A DNA stretch of 63,509 bases from an uncultured Clostridia bacterium (GTDB lineage: Bacteria; Bacillota; Clostridia; Christensenellales; CAG-138). The position numbers and the translations under genes were made by a program. Shown here piece by piece: positions 1-11,440 of this stretch. The notes below the pieces were generated by a model, which worked only from the letters and a program-made list of their open reading frames with translations, was not told the DNA's origin and searched no databases. The stretch spans positions 1-63,509 of the forward strand of contig CAMVNO010000010.1 of the NCBI GenBank assembly GCA_947168855.1. Direction: 5' to 3'. Each line of letters begins with the position of its first letter. Positions within the stretch are counted from its first letter, which is position 1.

Positions 1-196
1 GCGGGACAGCTTCGTTAGTATATCGCAGCTCCTTCCGTTTGTCAACACCTTTTTTTCAACTTTTTGAATCTTTTTTTCTCAAAGTTTTTTCCGGCATCTT
101 TCCCCTCCGGAGCCCGAACGCCGCTTATATTACTCCTTCCTCTCTCAATTGTCAATACTTTTTTCGACGAATTTCACAATATATTTTAGCGTGCAT
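1..196. other. Gene-free, T-rich left edge
   Basis: I see no credible gene here. The plus strand is rich in T-runs and low in coding character. The open frame at 39-398 has an Arg-rich, compositionally skewed translation and no ribosome site. The upstream neighbour lies outside the window. Confidence 0.5.
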
Positions 197-228
197 AAAA
201 AACAGGAAGCGGACCTTGATCCGCTTCC
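197..228 (-). terminator. Rho-independent terminator of the cotH-VTC-DUF4956 operon
   Basis: On the minus strand a 9-bp stem (GGAAGCGGA / TCCGCTTCC, arms 220-228 and 205-213) with a 6-nt loop is followed by TG and a run of six T. It lies 19 bases past the stop codon of the last gene of the operon. Confidence 0.85.
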
Positions 229-246
229 CGATTGCCGTTTGTTTGC

Positions 247-909
247 TTAGGAAATCATGTCGCCCTGGTGCGCGATCAGGGTTGCGTCGTAGACGCCGTC
301 GACGCGCAGGAACTTGTCGACGAAGCCGGTCTCGCTGGAGCGGACGCGAAGCTCAACCGCAAGCTCGATGCCCTCGCGCTGGACGGTCTTGGACTTGACG
401 CGCGCGTACGGGATCTGCGCGACCATGGAGCGTACCTGCTTGCTTGCGCGTTCCTCATAGTGCAGGATCAGCAGATACGGCAGCGACGCCTTCTTCTTGG
501 ACGAAGCCACCAGCAGCATGAACACGCCGATCAGGATCGCGCCGATGATCGCTGCAAGATAGAAGCCCGCGCCGAGCACGATACCTTCCGCAATCGCCCA
601 GAACATGAACACGGTGTCGATCGGATCCTTGATCGCGGTACGGAAACGCACGATGGACAGCGCGCCGACCATACCGAGGGACAGCTTGACGTTGTTCGAC
701 ATGATCAGAATGACCATCGTCGTGACCATCGTCAGCATGACAAGGCTCATGTTGAAGGTCTTGGAATAGATGACGCCGGAGAACGTCAGCCGGTAGATCA
801 GGTAAACGAACAGACCGATCACAAACGCCAGAATCACGGTGACGAGCAGCGGCAGGACCTGGTTGGTTGAGAAATTGAAGATTTCCCGCAAAGTAGTTGA
901 TAAATCCAT
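247..909 (-). CDS. DUF4956 family membrane protein
   Basis: A 220-residue protein with about four membrane segments in the N-terminal half (roughly 17-40, 55-70, 100-115, 117-135) and a soluble C-terminal domain of about 80 residues. The motif SLGMVGALSIVRFRTAIKDP near residues 78-97 is typical of DUF4956. The ATG at 909 is preferred over an upstream TTG because GGAGG sits 5 bases before it. It is the last gene after the VTC-domain gene (32-base gap). DUF4956 genes often sit beside VTC-type polymerases. By analogy with eukaryotic VTC complexes, where a small membrane subunit accompanies the polymerase, it could be a membrane partner or channel for polyphosphate. That role is inference. Confidence 0.85.
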   Translation of the reverse strand: MDLSTTLREIFNFSTNQVLPLLVTVILAFVIGLFVYLIYRLTFSGVIYSKTFNMSLVMLTMVTTMVILIMSNNVKLSLGMVGALSIVRFRTAIKDPIDTVFMFWAIAEGIVLGAGFYLAAIIGAILIGVFMLLVASSKKKASLPYLLILHYEERASKQVRSMVAQIPYARVKSKTVQREGIELAVELRVRSSETGFVDKFLRVDGVYDATLIAHQGDMIS

Positions 910-941
910 ACTATCCTCCAAATGTTTTCTTTCTTATAAAA

Positions 942-1655
942 TCAGCAGTCGTATTGTCTGCAAAAGAGGTACTTACTTGCCGCCGTTTTCAGCGACGCAG
1001 GGAGCTGTACGAGCTCTGCTACATACGGATCGAGGTAGTTGTTGAACTTGACCTCGAGCACGCATTGTCCGATCAGCTCCGTTGCGGGATACGTGATCGC
1101 ATGCGGATTGAAAAGATCGGTTGAAAAATAGCCGGTGCGGATGTTCCGGTCGAGCGTGACGCGTACTTCCTCAAGCGGGAACACGAACGGCTCGCGATAA
1201 TAATCGACAAGCACTTTCGGTCTCAGGCCATCCGTGCGGAACGCGGCGTACGCTTCCTTTGCGAAGGAGCTGTTCAGATACAGAAGGAAGGTGTATTCCC
1301 CCGCGATCAGCGCTTCCGCCTGATTCCGCGTCAGCGACAGACTGTCCTTTTTGATGAACTGTCCGTTCTTGTGCTTGCGTTCCAACTTGATGACGCGATC
1401 GGAGAAATTATAGATGCGGATGCGCCACTTGTCACGGTACTGGACGCCCGCAACCTTCTCCTCCACCGCGGCGTCATAGGCGTCGTCAAAGTAGAGGCTT
1501 CGGATGTGATACCCGCCGCCGGTCTTTTGCGCGTACGGGTCCGGCTTCATCGCGGCGTTCAGCCGGATCGCCAGAAGCTCTGCGTCGGCGTCGGAAATCA
1601 CATATTTGAGTTCGTGCCGATAGCCCTTGGCGTTCGGCTTCAATTTCAGATTCAC
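942..1655 (-). CDS. VTC-domain polyphosphate polymerase-like protein
   Basis: A 237-residue VTC-domain protein of the triphosphate-tunnel superfamily; family members in eukaryotes make polyphosphate from ATP. Recognisable elements are RHELKYVI near the N-terminus, RSLYFDDAYDAA, DKWRIRIYNFSDRVIKLERK (tunnel Lys/Arg/Glu strands), and VLEVKFN with ASKYLFCRQY at the C-terminus. The GTG start at 1655 overlaps the cotH stop by 4 bases (GTGA) and has AGGTGGG upstream. A longer reading from 1796 would overlap cotH heavily and is unlikely. No membrane segment is present, so the enzyme should be cytoplasmic or associated with the DUF4956 protein encoded next. Polyphosphate synthesis is inferred from family. 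Confidence 0.85.
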   Translation of the reverse strand: MNLKLKPNAKGYRHELKYVISDADAELLAIRLNAAMKPDPYAQKTGGGYHIRSLYFDDAYDAAVEEKVAGVQYRDKWRIRIYNFSDRVIKLERKHKNGQFIKKDSLSLTRNQAEALIAGEYTFLLYLNSSFAKEAYAAFRTDGLRPKVLVDYYREPFVFPLEEVRVTLDRNIRTGYFSTDLFNPHAITYPATELIGQCVLEVKFNNYLDPYVAELVQLPASLKTAASKYLFCRQYDC

Positions 1656-4600
1656 GAGATCTTGCCCACCTTTCCGAACAGACGGATCATCTCGTCGTCG
1701 CTGAGACGATAATGCGTGTGCTCGTTGATGTAATGCTGGCAATAATACAGGTACCAGTCCTGATAATTCCTTGCGTACTGCCGGATCTTGTCGCAATGGC
1801 TGTTCCAGCCCTTGGTGGACAGATCGTGATACGGTCTCCAGCGGACGAGGTCGTAGGTTTCCATCTCCTTGCGGATGTTCTCCTGCAGCTCGTCCACCTT
1901 TTTGAGGATCTTTTCCGGTGTGAACACTTCATTATAGAAATAGGCGCACCATTTCAAAAACAGCTTGACGAACTCGTTGTTCGACATCATGGATCTTCCG
2001 AGCACCGTCGAAAATCCCTTGCCTGCGCCGTGTCCCGCCGGATCGAAATATTTCCAGAAATAGTCGCGCCGGTAGCCGGTGGAGCTGGAAGCCTCCTGAT
2101 TCGGGTTATCGCCGTTCATCGCCCAGCAGTAGTCATACTGGATCCAGCGCCACTTGCTGTCCTTTTCGGACGAGCGCCACCACTTGATGTTGCCGGTGTC
2201 GGTATTGCCGATGATGATCTCAAACGCACAATACATCGCGAACTGATCGGCGTCGAGCCGCGCGCAAACGTAGTCGTAATCCGCCTCGTTCGACAGATCG
2301 CAGTGACGGTCCTCACAGAACTTGATCAGATCCTTATAGTCCTGCAGCCCATCGCCGCAGACCACGCACTGGTCGTTGTTGCCGTTCCACTTGAGGATGT
2401 CGAGCGAGTCCACATCCTGAACGCCGTAATGCTGCGCGATATAGAACTTGCTGATCTTCTCACGCAGATTGTACACGCCCCAGTACTGTCCGTTGATATA
2501 CACGATGCACTGGATAAATGCCTGGTTCGCGAGATCGACGTCTGCGTCGTCCAGCAAGCTCTGCACCAGCACGTCGCGGATGCGCGAAAGCGCCGCGTCC
2601 TGTCCCGATGCGCGGAGCACCAGAGACTTATAGGAATCCCACGGACGGTTCGCAAAGAACGCGTAATTGATGCGGCTGCTGCTCCCGAGCCCTTTTCTGG
2701 CGATCAGCGCAATGCCTCTCTGCGCAAGCTTGCGGGAGAACGCGCCGAACGTGCGGATATACAGATCGGTCTCATACAGGACCTCTTCGCCGCCCGGCGT
2801 GGTGTAGGTCATCGTTGCGGGCTTCTCCCACATGCGTCCGCGCATGTTGAAGTTGGCGTACTTGCCCATCGTTTCGTTTCTGCCGATCATCAGCTCGTCC
2901 GCCTCGCCCTTGCCGGTATAATCTTCGCCCTTGACGTAGATGCCGTACTTGGTGTCCCAAAGGTTCTCGGGCTCGGTGACGAGAAACACGATCGGCAGGT
3001 TGGTACTGTGCGCCTCGACCGTTTCTTCGTTTCCGATGATGACATATGTATAGGAACGAACGTCGCTCGGATACCGGCTGTTGTCGGATGAGAAGGTGCG
3101 CACGCGCAGCACCGTGTTTTCTTTGATCGCGATCGGTCCCGAAACGCGCGTGTCCGTTTCCGTCGGCGCGGTCGTCTTGACCGGATCGTTCTCCTTGCCG
3201 CAGGAAAGCGTGTATGTGGCGTAACAGCCCTCCGGCACGGAGATGTTCACCGTCTGAACGCCCTGATAGATCCCGCTGTGCGTATCGGCAGTCGCCGCCT
3301 CGCAGTAGATCCCGCGTCCGCCGGCGTCGTTTGCCGCGCCTTCGGTGGGCTTGTCAAACAGTTTCCAGGCGCCGGTCGCATCGCGTCCGTAGGACACGCA
3401 GGAATGCGACGCCGGAACGATCACGCGGTCGATCAGCTTGCCTTCCGCATCGTACAGCAGAAGCGTTTCTCCTTCCGCCGCGAGATCGAAATTCAGCTGA
3501 AGCTGTTTCTGTTCCGCGGTTACGTCCTTTTCGGACTGACCTTCTCTGGGCAGACTGCCTTCCATCTGCAGGACGAGATATCCTTTTCCGGCGATACTCG
3601 TTCCGTCAGGAAAAACCCATTTCCTCGGTTTTCGTTCGTTGTCCGTAACGGAAAACCCGGAGAGATTGATCGGTGCGTCGGATTTGTTGTACAGCTCGAT
3701 CCAGCTGCCGAGATCGCCGTCGTACGGGCGGTCGCTGTTCGTGCTGCTCGACCTTGCGTAGGTCACATGATATCCGTCGATGAGGATCTCGTTGAAGGAG
3801 ATATCATGCACGCCCATCGGTCCGTTTTCCTTTTCCTCGAAGAGCATGCGCCCGTTCATCGTGTTGTCGTAGCCGGGCGTGGGCTTGTCCGAGTTTTCAA
3901 ACGCCGCATTCGGATCGAACGAGTTGTTCGTATAGATCTTTGCGTAGGAGCAGTTCTTCTGCTGCGGTCCGAAATCAATGAGATCAACGATCAGGTCGGC
4001 GTTTGTCGTGAAGACGAGCGTTTCGCCGCCCTGTGAGGACAGACCGAAATCAAAGCTGTATACGTCCGCCATCGGTTTTTCGGTATGGTACAGCACCAGA
4101 TAGGAATATGCTTCGATTTTTGTTCCCTGCGGGAAGGTAAATTTCTTCGGTCTTGTGACGTCGTCGGAGAGACTGAACCCGGACAGGTCAAACGCCGTGC
4201 TTCCGGAATTGTACAGTTCGATCCAGTCGCAGTAGGTGCCGTCGGGCGCTTTGTGCGCGGTTCCGTTCGACGCCATGAACTCGGTCACGCGGACCGGGCA
4301 ATCCGTCGTTTCCGCAATGGCGGTTTCGGAATCCGCCTGCCTCGACGCGTTGTACGCGTTCCACCCTTCTTCCGTGTTCGGATAGCCGGGCGTCGGTTTC
4401 ATGATCGTCCAGGCGCCGTCGTCGCTGTACGCAAACGCGTTTCCGCCGACGGCAACCGTTTCGCCGCCGATCTCATCCCCGACGCCGTACGCGTTCGAGC
4501 TGCCCTTCTGCCCCGCATAGAAGCCGGACAGATCGACCGTTACGATCGCCGTGCCGGACGGATCGACGAAGCGCAGAACGTCGTTTTTCGAGAGGGCAAA

Positions 4601-5038
4601 ATCGGTCACGATGATCTTCTTTTCAGTGCCGTCGTCCCCTTTGATCTTCAGGTATCCGTTGCCGTTGGTCGGATCATCCTTCATGCACCAGACGACCAGG
4701 TACTCATGCGCATGGATGATCGACTCGCTCGGGAACATCCAGATCGAGATCTCGTCGTCGGTCAGGCCGTAGCCGAACAGGTCGATGTCGCTGTCGCTCT
4801 TGTTGTACAGCTCAATATAATCGCTGTACGTGCCGAGCGGATCGCGCACGGTCTGCTTGTTGCTGATAAGGATCTCGCTGACGATCACGTCGGACTTGCT
4901 CTGTGAGTTTGCCGCCGTAGTGCCGCCGCACCTGCTGGTGCCGCAGCTGATCGCCGCCGAGATCGCAATAATGATCGCAAGCAGAATCGCCAGCGCGATT
5001 GCGAGAATAGCCCGTTTTTGTTTTTGTTTATTGTTCAT
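1652..5038 (-). CDS. CotH kinase family protein with three lamin-tail domains
   Basis: A 1128-residue exported or membrane-anchored protein. The order is: N-terminal hydrophobic segment (about 10-31) with a following Cys; three lamin-tail domains (about 48-150, 245-375, 409-540), each with the WIELYNKS / DLSGFSLSDD pattern; a chitobiase-like beta domain (about 575-665); and a CotH kinase domain (about 672-1060). The CotH catalytic elements are visible as GNTDTGNIKWWR (about 947) and QYDYCW (about 969), resembling catalytic and metal-binding loops. CotH proteins in Bacillus spores are atypical protein kinases of coat proteins; many bacterial homologues are secreted. Its position upstream of the VTC and DUF4956 genes suggests a linked phosphate or polyphosphate function at the surface (inference). 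ATG start with GAGG 7 bases upstream. Confidence 0.88.
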   Translation of the reverse strand: MNNKQKQKRAILAIALAILLAIIIAISAAISCGTSRCGGTTAANSQSKSDVIVSEILISNKQTVRDPLGTYSDYIELYNKSDSDIDLFGYGLTDDEISIWMFPSESIIHAHEYLVVWCMKDDPTNGNGYLKIKGDDGTEKKIIVTDFALSKNDVLRFVDPSGTAIVTVDLSGFYAGQKGSSNAYGVGDEIGGETVAVGGNAFAYSDDGAWTIMKPTPGYPNTEEGWNAYNASRQADSETAIAETTDCPVRVTEFMASNGTAHKAPDGTYCDWIELYNSGSTAFDLSGFSLSDDVTRPKKFTFPQGTKIEAYSYLVLYHTEKPMADVYSFDFGLSSQGGETLVFTTNADLIVDLIDFGPQQKNCSYAKIYTNNSFDPNAAFENSDKPTPGYDNTMNGRMLFEEKENGPMGVHDISFNEILIDGYHVTYARSSSTNSDRPYDGDLGSWIELYNKSDAPINLSGFSVTDNERKPRKWVFPDGTSIAGKGYLVLQMEGSLPREGQSEKDVTAEQKQLQLNFDLAAEGETLLLYDAEGKLIDRVIVPASHSCVSYGRDATGAWKLFDKPTEGAANDAGGRGIYCEAATADTHSGIYQGVQTVNISVPEGCYATYTLSCGKENDPVKTTAPTETDTRVSGPIAIKENTVLRVRTFSSDNSRYPSDVRSYTYVIIGNEETVEAHSTNLPIVFLVTEPENLWDTKYGIYVKGEDYTGKGEADELMIGRNETMGKYANFNMRGRMWEKPATMTYTTPGGEEVLYETDLYIRTFGAFSRKLAQRGIALIARKGLGSSSRINYAFFANRPWDSYKSLVLRASGQDAALSRIRDVLVQSLLDDADVDLANQAFIQCIVYINGQYWGVYNLREKISKFYIAQHYGVQDVDSLDILKWNGNNDQCVVCGDGLQDYKDLIKFCEDRHCDLSNEADYDYVCARLDADQFAMYCAFEIIIGNTDTGNIKWWRSSEKDSKWRWIQYDYCWAMNGDNPNQEASSSTGYRRDYFWKYFDPAGHGAGKGFSTVLGRSMMSNNEFVKLFLKWCAYFYNEVFTPEKILKKVDELQENIRKEMETYDLVRWRPYHDLSTKGWNSHCDKIRQYARNYQDWYLYYCQHYINEHTHYRLSDDEMIRLFGKVGKIS

Positions 5039-5077
5039 ATCCGTTCCTCGTATTGCTTTCCATTCTGCAACGATTTT

Positions 5078-5105
5078 ATCATATCACATTTTTCGCCGTC
5101 CGCAA
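5078..5105 (-). promoter_or_regulatory. Putative sigma-A promoter for cotH operon
   Basis: Minus strand -35 TTGCGG (5100-5105), 16-base spacer, -10 TATGAT (5078-5083), about 40 bases before the cotH ATG. The 110-base gap to cca holds nothing else I can identify. Confidence 0.6.
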
Positions 5106-5148
5106 GGCAGAACGCGAATTATTCACAAAAACCATACAGAAATGTTGC

Positions 5149-6483
5149 TTACAGACAGTCGTGCATGCGCTTCAGGAGCGCGCTGCGCTCGTTCTCTTCC
5201 GGATGCACGGCGCACCGTAAAAGCAGCGCATGCTTGATCTTTCCGACGCGTTCGCCTGCTTTTATGCCGAGCTCGCGCATGATGTCCTCGCCCGTGACTT
5301 TGAGCTCGCTTTCCGAAAACGGCGCGTGCTCCCGCTGCATCTGTTCATAGACCCTGCGCCAGTGTTCCGCAACGAACGCCGTTTTGTATCCGCTGCCGCG
5401 GACGTCCGCCTCGCGGATCATGATCAGATCCTGCGTCCGCTCCCTGCCGAAGCCCGCAAAGCGCCTGCGGAGCGTCTCGTCCGACGCTTCATCCCGAAGA
5501 TCGAACATGTGCAGGCGAATCGCTCCGCAGACCCGGTCGATCAGCGCGGTCGGATACCGGAGACGTTCGAGCATCGTCCGCGCGATCTCCGCGCCGTACA
5601 CATCGTGCGCGTAAAGCTTTCCGTCGCGTTTGAGCGCTTCGGGCTTGCCTGCGTCGTGCAGAAGTCCGATCAGCCGCATGCCGAGCTCGTCCGGCGTCTG
5701 CTCGCAGGTGCGGAACAAATGCGTCAGAACGTCGTATCGGTGGTAGTCCTTTCGCTGCGTCATGCCGTCGCAGGGAACAAGCTCGGGCAGCAGATACGGC
5801 AGCGCGCCGATCTCTTTCAGCATTGCAAGCGCTTCGTACACGCGCGGTCCCAAAAGGATGCGGTCGAGTTCCTGCCGCTTGCGCTCCCACGCGACGTCTT
5901 TGAGCAGCGCGGCGTTCGCTTTTGCGGCTTCCCATGTTCCGGGGTCGACCGAAAAGTCCAGCGCCGCCGCAAACCGCACGAGCCGCAGGATCCGCAGCCC
6001 GTCGTCGCGCAGGATCACGGACGGATCCGCCGTTGTGGTGCGCAGCACGCGGCGTCTGATATCGTCGAGTCCGCCGGTCGGATCGAGGATCGTCCCGTCC
6101 GAAACGGATTCATACAGCGCGTTGACCGAAAAATCCCGGCGAAACGCGTCCGTTTCCAGCGAATCGGAAAAGCGGACCGCATCGGGCTTGTGCGCGCCGC
6201 CCGCGCCGTAGGATTCGGTGCGGAAGGTCGTATGCTCGTAATCGACGCCGTCGACGGTGACGAGCACCGTGCCGAGCGTCCGCTGCACGATTTTCGCCTC
6301 GACGCCGAGCGCATGCGCACGTTCGAGCAGTTCCTCCGGTCTTGCCTTGCTTGCAAGATCAACGTCGTGCACCGTCCGCCCCAGAAGCGAATCGCGCACG
6401 CAGCCGCCGACCGCATAGAGCTTTACCCCGTCCCCCGAAAGGGCTTCGGCAAAGGCTTTGAGCGCAGTCGGCAGCTTCAGCAT
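5149..6483 (-). CDS. cca: CCA tRNA nucleotidyltransferase with HD domain
   Basis: A 444-residue enzyme that adds or repairs the 3' CCA end of tRNA. It begins with the nucleotidyltransferase head: YAVGGCVRDSLLGR, then a DVD metal-binding pair. RRDFSVNALYES (about 120) and RILRLVRFAAALDF (about 163-176) are the nucleotide-selection and head-neck elements. A C-terminal HD phosphohydrolase-like domain carries HDAGKP (about 275) and a second HD pair near 290. This architecture is the common Bacillota CCA form. It starts 3 bases after the gyrA stop with only a weak ribosome site, so translation is probably coupled to gyrA. CCA-adding and poly(A)-polymerase paralogues are similar; with tRNA-Asn here encoding its own CCA, a repair role is plausible. 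Confidence 0.9.
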   Translation of the reverse strand: MLKLPTALKAFAEALSGDGVKLYAVGGCVRDSLLGRTVHDVDLASKARPEELLERAHALGVEAKIVQRTLGTVLVTVDGVDYEHTTFRTESYGAGGAHKPDAVRFSDSLETDAFRRDFSVNALYESVSDGTILDPTGGLDDIRRRVLRTTTADPSVILRDDGLRILRLVRFAAALDFSVDPGTWEAAKANAALLKDVAWERKRQELDRILLGPRVYEALAMLKEIGALPYLLPELVPCDGMTQRKDYHRYDVLTHLFRTCEQTPDELGMRLIGLLHDAGKPEALKRDGKLYAHDVYGAEIARTMLERLRYPTALIDRVCGAIRLHMFDLRDEASDETLRRRFAGFGRERTQDLIMIREADVRGSGYKTAFVAEHWRRVYEQMQREHAPFSESELKVTGEDIMRELGIKAGERVGKIKHALLLRCAVHPEENERSALLKRMHDCL

Positions 6484-6486
6484 GGT

Positions 6487-9000
6487 TTATTCTTCTCCCT
6501 CGGGTTTGTCGGCAGCCGTTTCCGGCGCGGCGGGCGCTTCGCCCTCCTCCTCGTCCGGAACGACCTCCTGATGCGGCAGCAGCGCGACGCTCGCGATCTT
6601 CGTGTCGCCGTCAAGCGACATCAGCCGCACGCCCTGCGTATTTCTGCCGATGATCGAGATCTGATCGACCGGCATACGCATGATCACGCCGTCGTCGCGC
6701 ACGAGCAGCAGGTCCTCGTCCTCGGTCGTCATTCTGAGGCATGCAAGTCCGCCGGTCTTCTCGGTCGCCTTCATGGCAAGGATGCCCTTGCCGCCGCGGC
6801 CCTGCACCGTGAACTGGCTCTCCTCGGTGCGCTTGCCGAGACCCTTTTCGGTGACGGTCAGCACAAGTCCGCCCGGCTGGACCAGGATCATGTCCATAAC
6901 GACGTCGCCCTTGTCCAGCTTGATTGAGCGGACGCCCATGCCGCCTCTGCCGGTGGCGCGGACGTCGCTTTCGCGGAAGCGGATGCACTTGCCGTTGCGC
7001 GATGCGATGATGAATTCATGCTCGCCGTTGCTCATCTCCACGGAGATCAGCTCGTCGCCCTCGCGCACCGTCTGCAGCACGAGACCGCCCTTGCGAATAT
7101 TCATGCATTCCGAGATGCGCGTCTTCTTGATGAGACCTTCCCGTGTCGCCGTGACAAGGTATCCCGTCTCCTCGACCTCGCGCGGGACGATGAACATTGC
7201 CGTGACCTTTTCGCCGGTACGGAGCTGCAGGAGGTTCACCACCGGAATGCCCTTCGAGGTGCGGCTCGCTTCGGGGATCGCGTAGCACTTGATGCGGAAT
7301 ACGCGTCCGAAGTTTGTGAAGAACATGATCGGCGCATGCGTGCTCGAAACCAGCACACGCTCGACATAATCCTCATCCTTCGTCGCCTGTCCCTTGACGC
7401 CCTTGCCGCCGCGGTTCTGCGCGCGGAAGGTCTCGGACGGAGTGCGCTTGATGTAGCCGAAATGCGTCATGGTGACCGCCATCTCCTCTTCCTGGATGAT
7501 GTCGTCGAGGTCGATGTCGTCTAGCGCCTGTGTGATTTCGGTGCGGCGCGGGTCCGCAAGACGCGCCTTGACGTCCAGCGCCTCGTCCTTGACGACCTCG
7601 AGAAGCTTATGCTCGTCAGAGAGGATCGTGCGTAAATATGCAACGCGCTCACGAAGCTGTCTGTCCTCCTCCAGAAGGCGCTCGCGTTCGAGACCGGTCA
7701 GACGCTGCAGACGCATGTCGAGGATCGCCTGCGCCTGGCGTTCGGAGAACCCGAATTTGGCGCACAGACCGTCTTTAGCAGTCTGTCCGTTCGGCGACGC
7801 CTTGATGAGCGCAATGATCTCGTCGATCACGTCGAGCGCGCGCAGAAGACCGTCCAGAATGTGCAGACGCTCCTCGGCGCGGTTGAGGTCGAAACGCGTT
7901 CTGCGCGTGACGACGTCCTTCTGATGCTGGAGATAGTAATACAGGATCTCCTTGAGGTTCAGGATCTTCGGCTCGCCGTCGACCAGCGCGAGGTTGATGA
8001 CGCCGAACGTGTCCTGCAGCTGCGTGTGCTTATAAAGATTGTTCAGAACGACGTTTGCGTTGACGTCCTTCTTGAGCTCGATGACGATGTGCGTGCCGTT
8101 GCGGTCCGTTTCGTCGCGCAGATCCGAAATGCCTTCGATGCGCTTTTCGTGCACGAGATCCGCAATGCTCTCCACGAGCCGGGCCTTGTTGACCTGATAC
8201 GGGATCTCGGTCACGATGATGCGGCTGCGGTTCTGACTGAGCTGTTCGATCTCGGTCTTTGCGCGGACGATCAGCTTGCCTCTGCCGGTGCGGTACGCCT
8301 GCGCGATGCCGGATCGACCGAGGATCGTTGCGCCGGTCGGAAAGTCAGGACCGGGGATGTACTGCATCAGCTCGTCCACCGTGATCTCCGGATTGTCGAT
8401 CAGCGCGACCAGACCGTCGATCGTTTCGCCGAGGTTGTGCGGCGGCATGTTCGTCGCCATGCCGACTGCGATGCCGTTTGAACCGTTGACCAGAAGGTTC
8501 GGGAAGCGCGCAGGCAGCACCGTCGGCTCCTGCTGCGTGCCGTCGAAGTTCGGCTGGAAATCGACCGTGTCCTTGTCGATGTCGCGCATCATTTCCATTG
8601 CCATCTTAGAAAGACGCGCTTCGGTGTAACGCATTGCCGCCGCGCCGTCGCCGTCGGCGGAGCCGAAATTGCCCTGCCCCTCAACGAGCGGGTAGCGCGT
8701 GTTGAAGTCCTGCGCCAGACGCACCATCGCGTCGTACACGGACGCGTCGCCGTGCGGATGGTATTTACCCATGCAGTCGCCGACGATACGCGCGCTCTTA
8801 CGGGTCGGCTTATCCGGCGTGACGCCGAGCTCTTCCATCGAGTGCATGATGCGGCGGTGCACCGGCTTCATGCCGTCGCGCACGTCGGGGAGCGCGCGGC
8901 TCGTGATGACCGACATTGCGTACGCGATGAAGCTCTTCTGCATCTCGCGTTCCAGATTGATCGGCCGGATGCGGCCGTTGTTGGTTGCTGTATCGCTCAT
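6487..9000 (-). CDS. gyrA: DNA gyrase subunit A
   Basis: An 837-residue breakage-reunion subunit of the type II topoisomerase that introduces negative supercoils. The catalytic Tyr sits in MRYTEARLS (about 125). The GyrA-box [10 protein letters not shown] (about 529) marks it as gyrase rather than ParC and is followed by the six-bladed DNA-wrapping domain. The C-terminus ends in an acidic tail rich in Glu and Ala. In the quinolone-determining region the sequence is GDASVYD: the position equivalent to E. coli Ser83 is Ala. It lies 12 bases after gyrB and is followed at once by cca. Confidence 0.97.
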   Translation of the reverse strand: MSDTATNNGRIRPINLEREMQKSFIAYAMSVITSRALPDVRDGMKPVHRRIMHSMEELGVTPDKPTRKSARIVGDCMGKYHPHGDASVYDAMVRLAQDFNTRYPLVEGQGNFGSADGDGAAAMRYTEARLSKMAMEMMRDIDKDTVDFQPNFDGTQQEPTVLPARFPNLLVNGSNGIAVGMATNMPPHNLGETIDGLVALIDNPEITVDELMQYIPGPDFPTGATILGRSGIAQAYRTGRGKLIVRAKTEIEQLSQNRSRIIVTEIPYQVNKARLVESIADLVHEKRIEGISDLRDETDRNGTHIVIELKKDVNANVVLNNLYKHTQLQDTFGVINLALVDGEPKILNLKEILYYYLQHQKDVVTRRTRFDLNRAEERLHILDGLLRALDVIDEIIALIKASPNGQTAKDGLCAKFGFSERQAQAILDMRLQRLTGLERERLLEEDRQLRERVAYLRTILSDEHKLLEVVKDEALDVKARLADPRRTEITQALDDIDLDDIIQEEEMAVTMTHFGYIKRTPSETFRAQNRGGKGVKGQATKDEDYVERVLVSSTHAPIMFFTNFGRVFRIKCYAIPEASRTSKGIPVVNLLQLRTGEKVTAMFIVPREVEETGYLVTATREGLIKKTRISECMNIRKGGLVLQTVREGDELISVEMSNGEHEFIIASRNGKCIRFRESDVRATGRGGMGVRSIKLDKGDVVMDMILVQPGGLVLTVTEKGLGKRTEESQFTVQGRGGKGILAMKATEKTGGLACLRMTTEDEDLLLVRDDGVIMRMPVDQISIIGRNTQGVRLMSLDGDTKIASVALLPHQEVVPDEEEGEAPAAPETAADKPEGEE

Positions 9001-9012
9001 AGTCTTACCTCA

Positions 9013-10959
<1,947 letters not shown>

Positions 10960-11191
10960 CTAATGCATTCTCCTATCGTCGCGGTCTGTTGAAAAGGATT
11001 TCAACAGACCGATATTTACAGTACCGCCTATCGCACTTCGTGCGACCGGGCGGCGGTCCTGCAAGGTGTAAAATTCGCCGCACATGTCGCCGAATTTTAC
11101 GGATTGATGCTTCGTTCTTCCCTTGCAGTTTGCGTGCGCGCGTCTACAACGCGCCTGTGCTTCTTGCCATCTGGGGCTTCGTTTGGAAAAG
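10960..11191 (-). promoter_or_regulatory. Structured leader between remB and gyrB
   Basis: This 232-base gap carries at least four perfect inverted repeats: 10983-10994/10999-11010 (12 bp, GGTCTGTTGAAA arm), 11031-11036/11040-11045 (TCGCAC arm, TTC loop, inside a weaker CCGCC/GGCGG stem), 11069-11077/11091-11099 (TAAAATTCG arm), and 11138-11143/11149-11154 (GCGCGT arm). I find no convincing -35/-10 pair and no T-run after the hairpins, so it is not a standard terminator. It may be an RNA leader or an mRNA-processing region controlling gyrB. Confidence 0.5.
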
Positions 11192-11440
11192 TCACGGCAT
11201 TGTTGTGTCGATTCTTTCCCGCAAAGTTTCCACCGCCGTTGCGGCAGCGTAAACGTAAGTCGTGCCCTCCCACGAGCAGATCACGTACGCCTTCGGGCGG
11301 CCGTAGGACGGATAATAATGCCCCGCCTCCGCGCAGTCGCGGATGATGCGTTCCGTCTCCGCCGTGGCTTTGTCCGCCGGCTGGATCGCAATCACGTCCT
11401 TGGTCGGCACAAAGCGGTTTTCTCCGATATGCAGAAGCAT
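11192..11440 (-). CDS. remB: Extracellular matrix regulator RemB-like (DUF370)
   Basis: An 82-residue DUF370 protein beginning MLLHIGENRFVPTKDVIAI, the typical RemA/RemB N-terminus. RemA-type proteins are small DNA-binding regulators of matrix and osmotic genes in Bacillus; remB (yaaB) sits between recF and gyrB there, exactly as here. The ATG overlaps the recF stop in TAATG, so the two are translationally coupled. Function is assigned by family and synteny; direct DNA binding by RemB is less well supported than for RemA. Confidence 0.85.
   Translation of the reverse strand: MLLHIGENRFVPTKDVIAIQPADKATAETERIIRDCAEAGHYYPSYGRPKAYVICSWEGTTYVYAAATAVETLRERIDTTMP

Noticed and set aside
39-398. 119-residue frame at the left edge
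   Set aside because: Arg-rich skewed translation overlapping the terminator and the DUF4956 gene in antisense.
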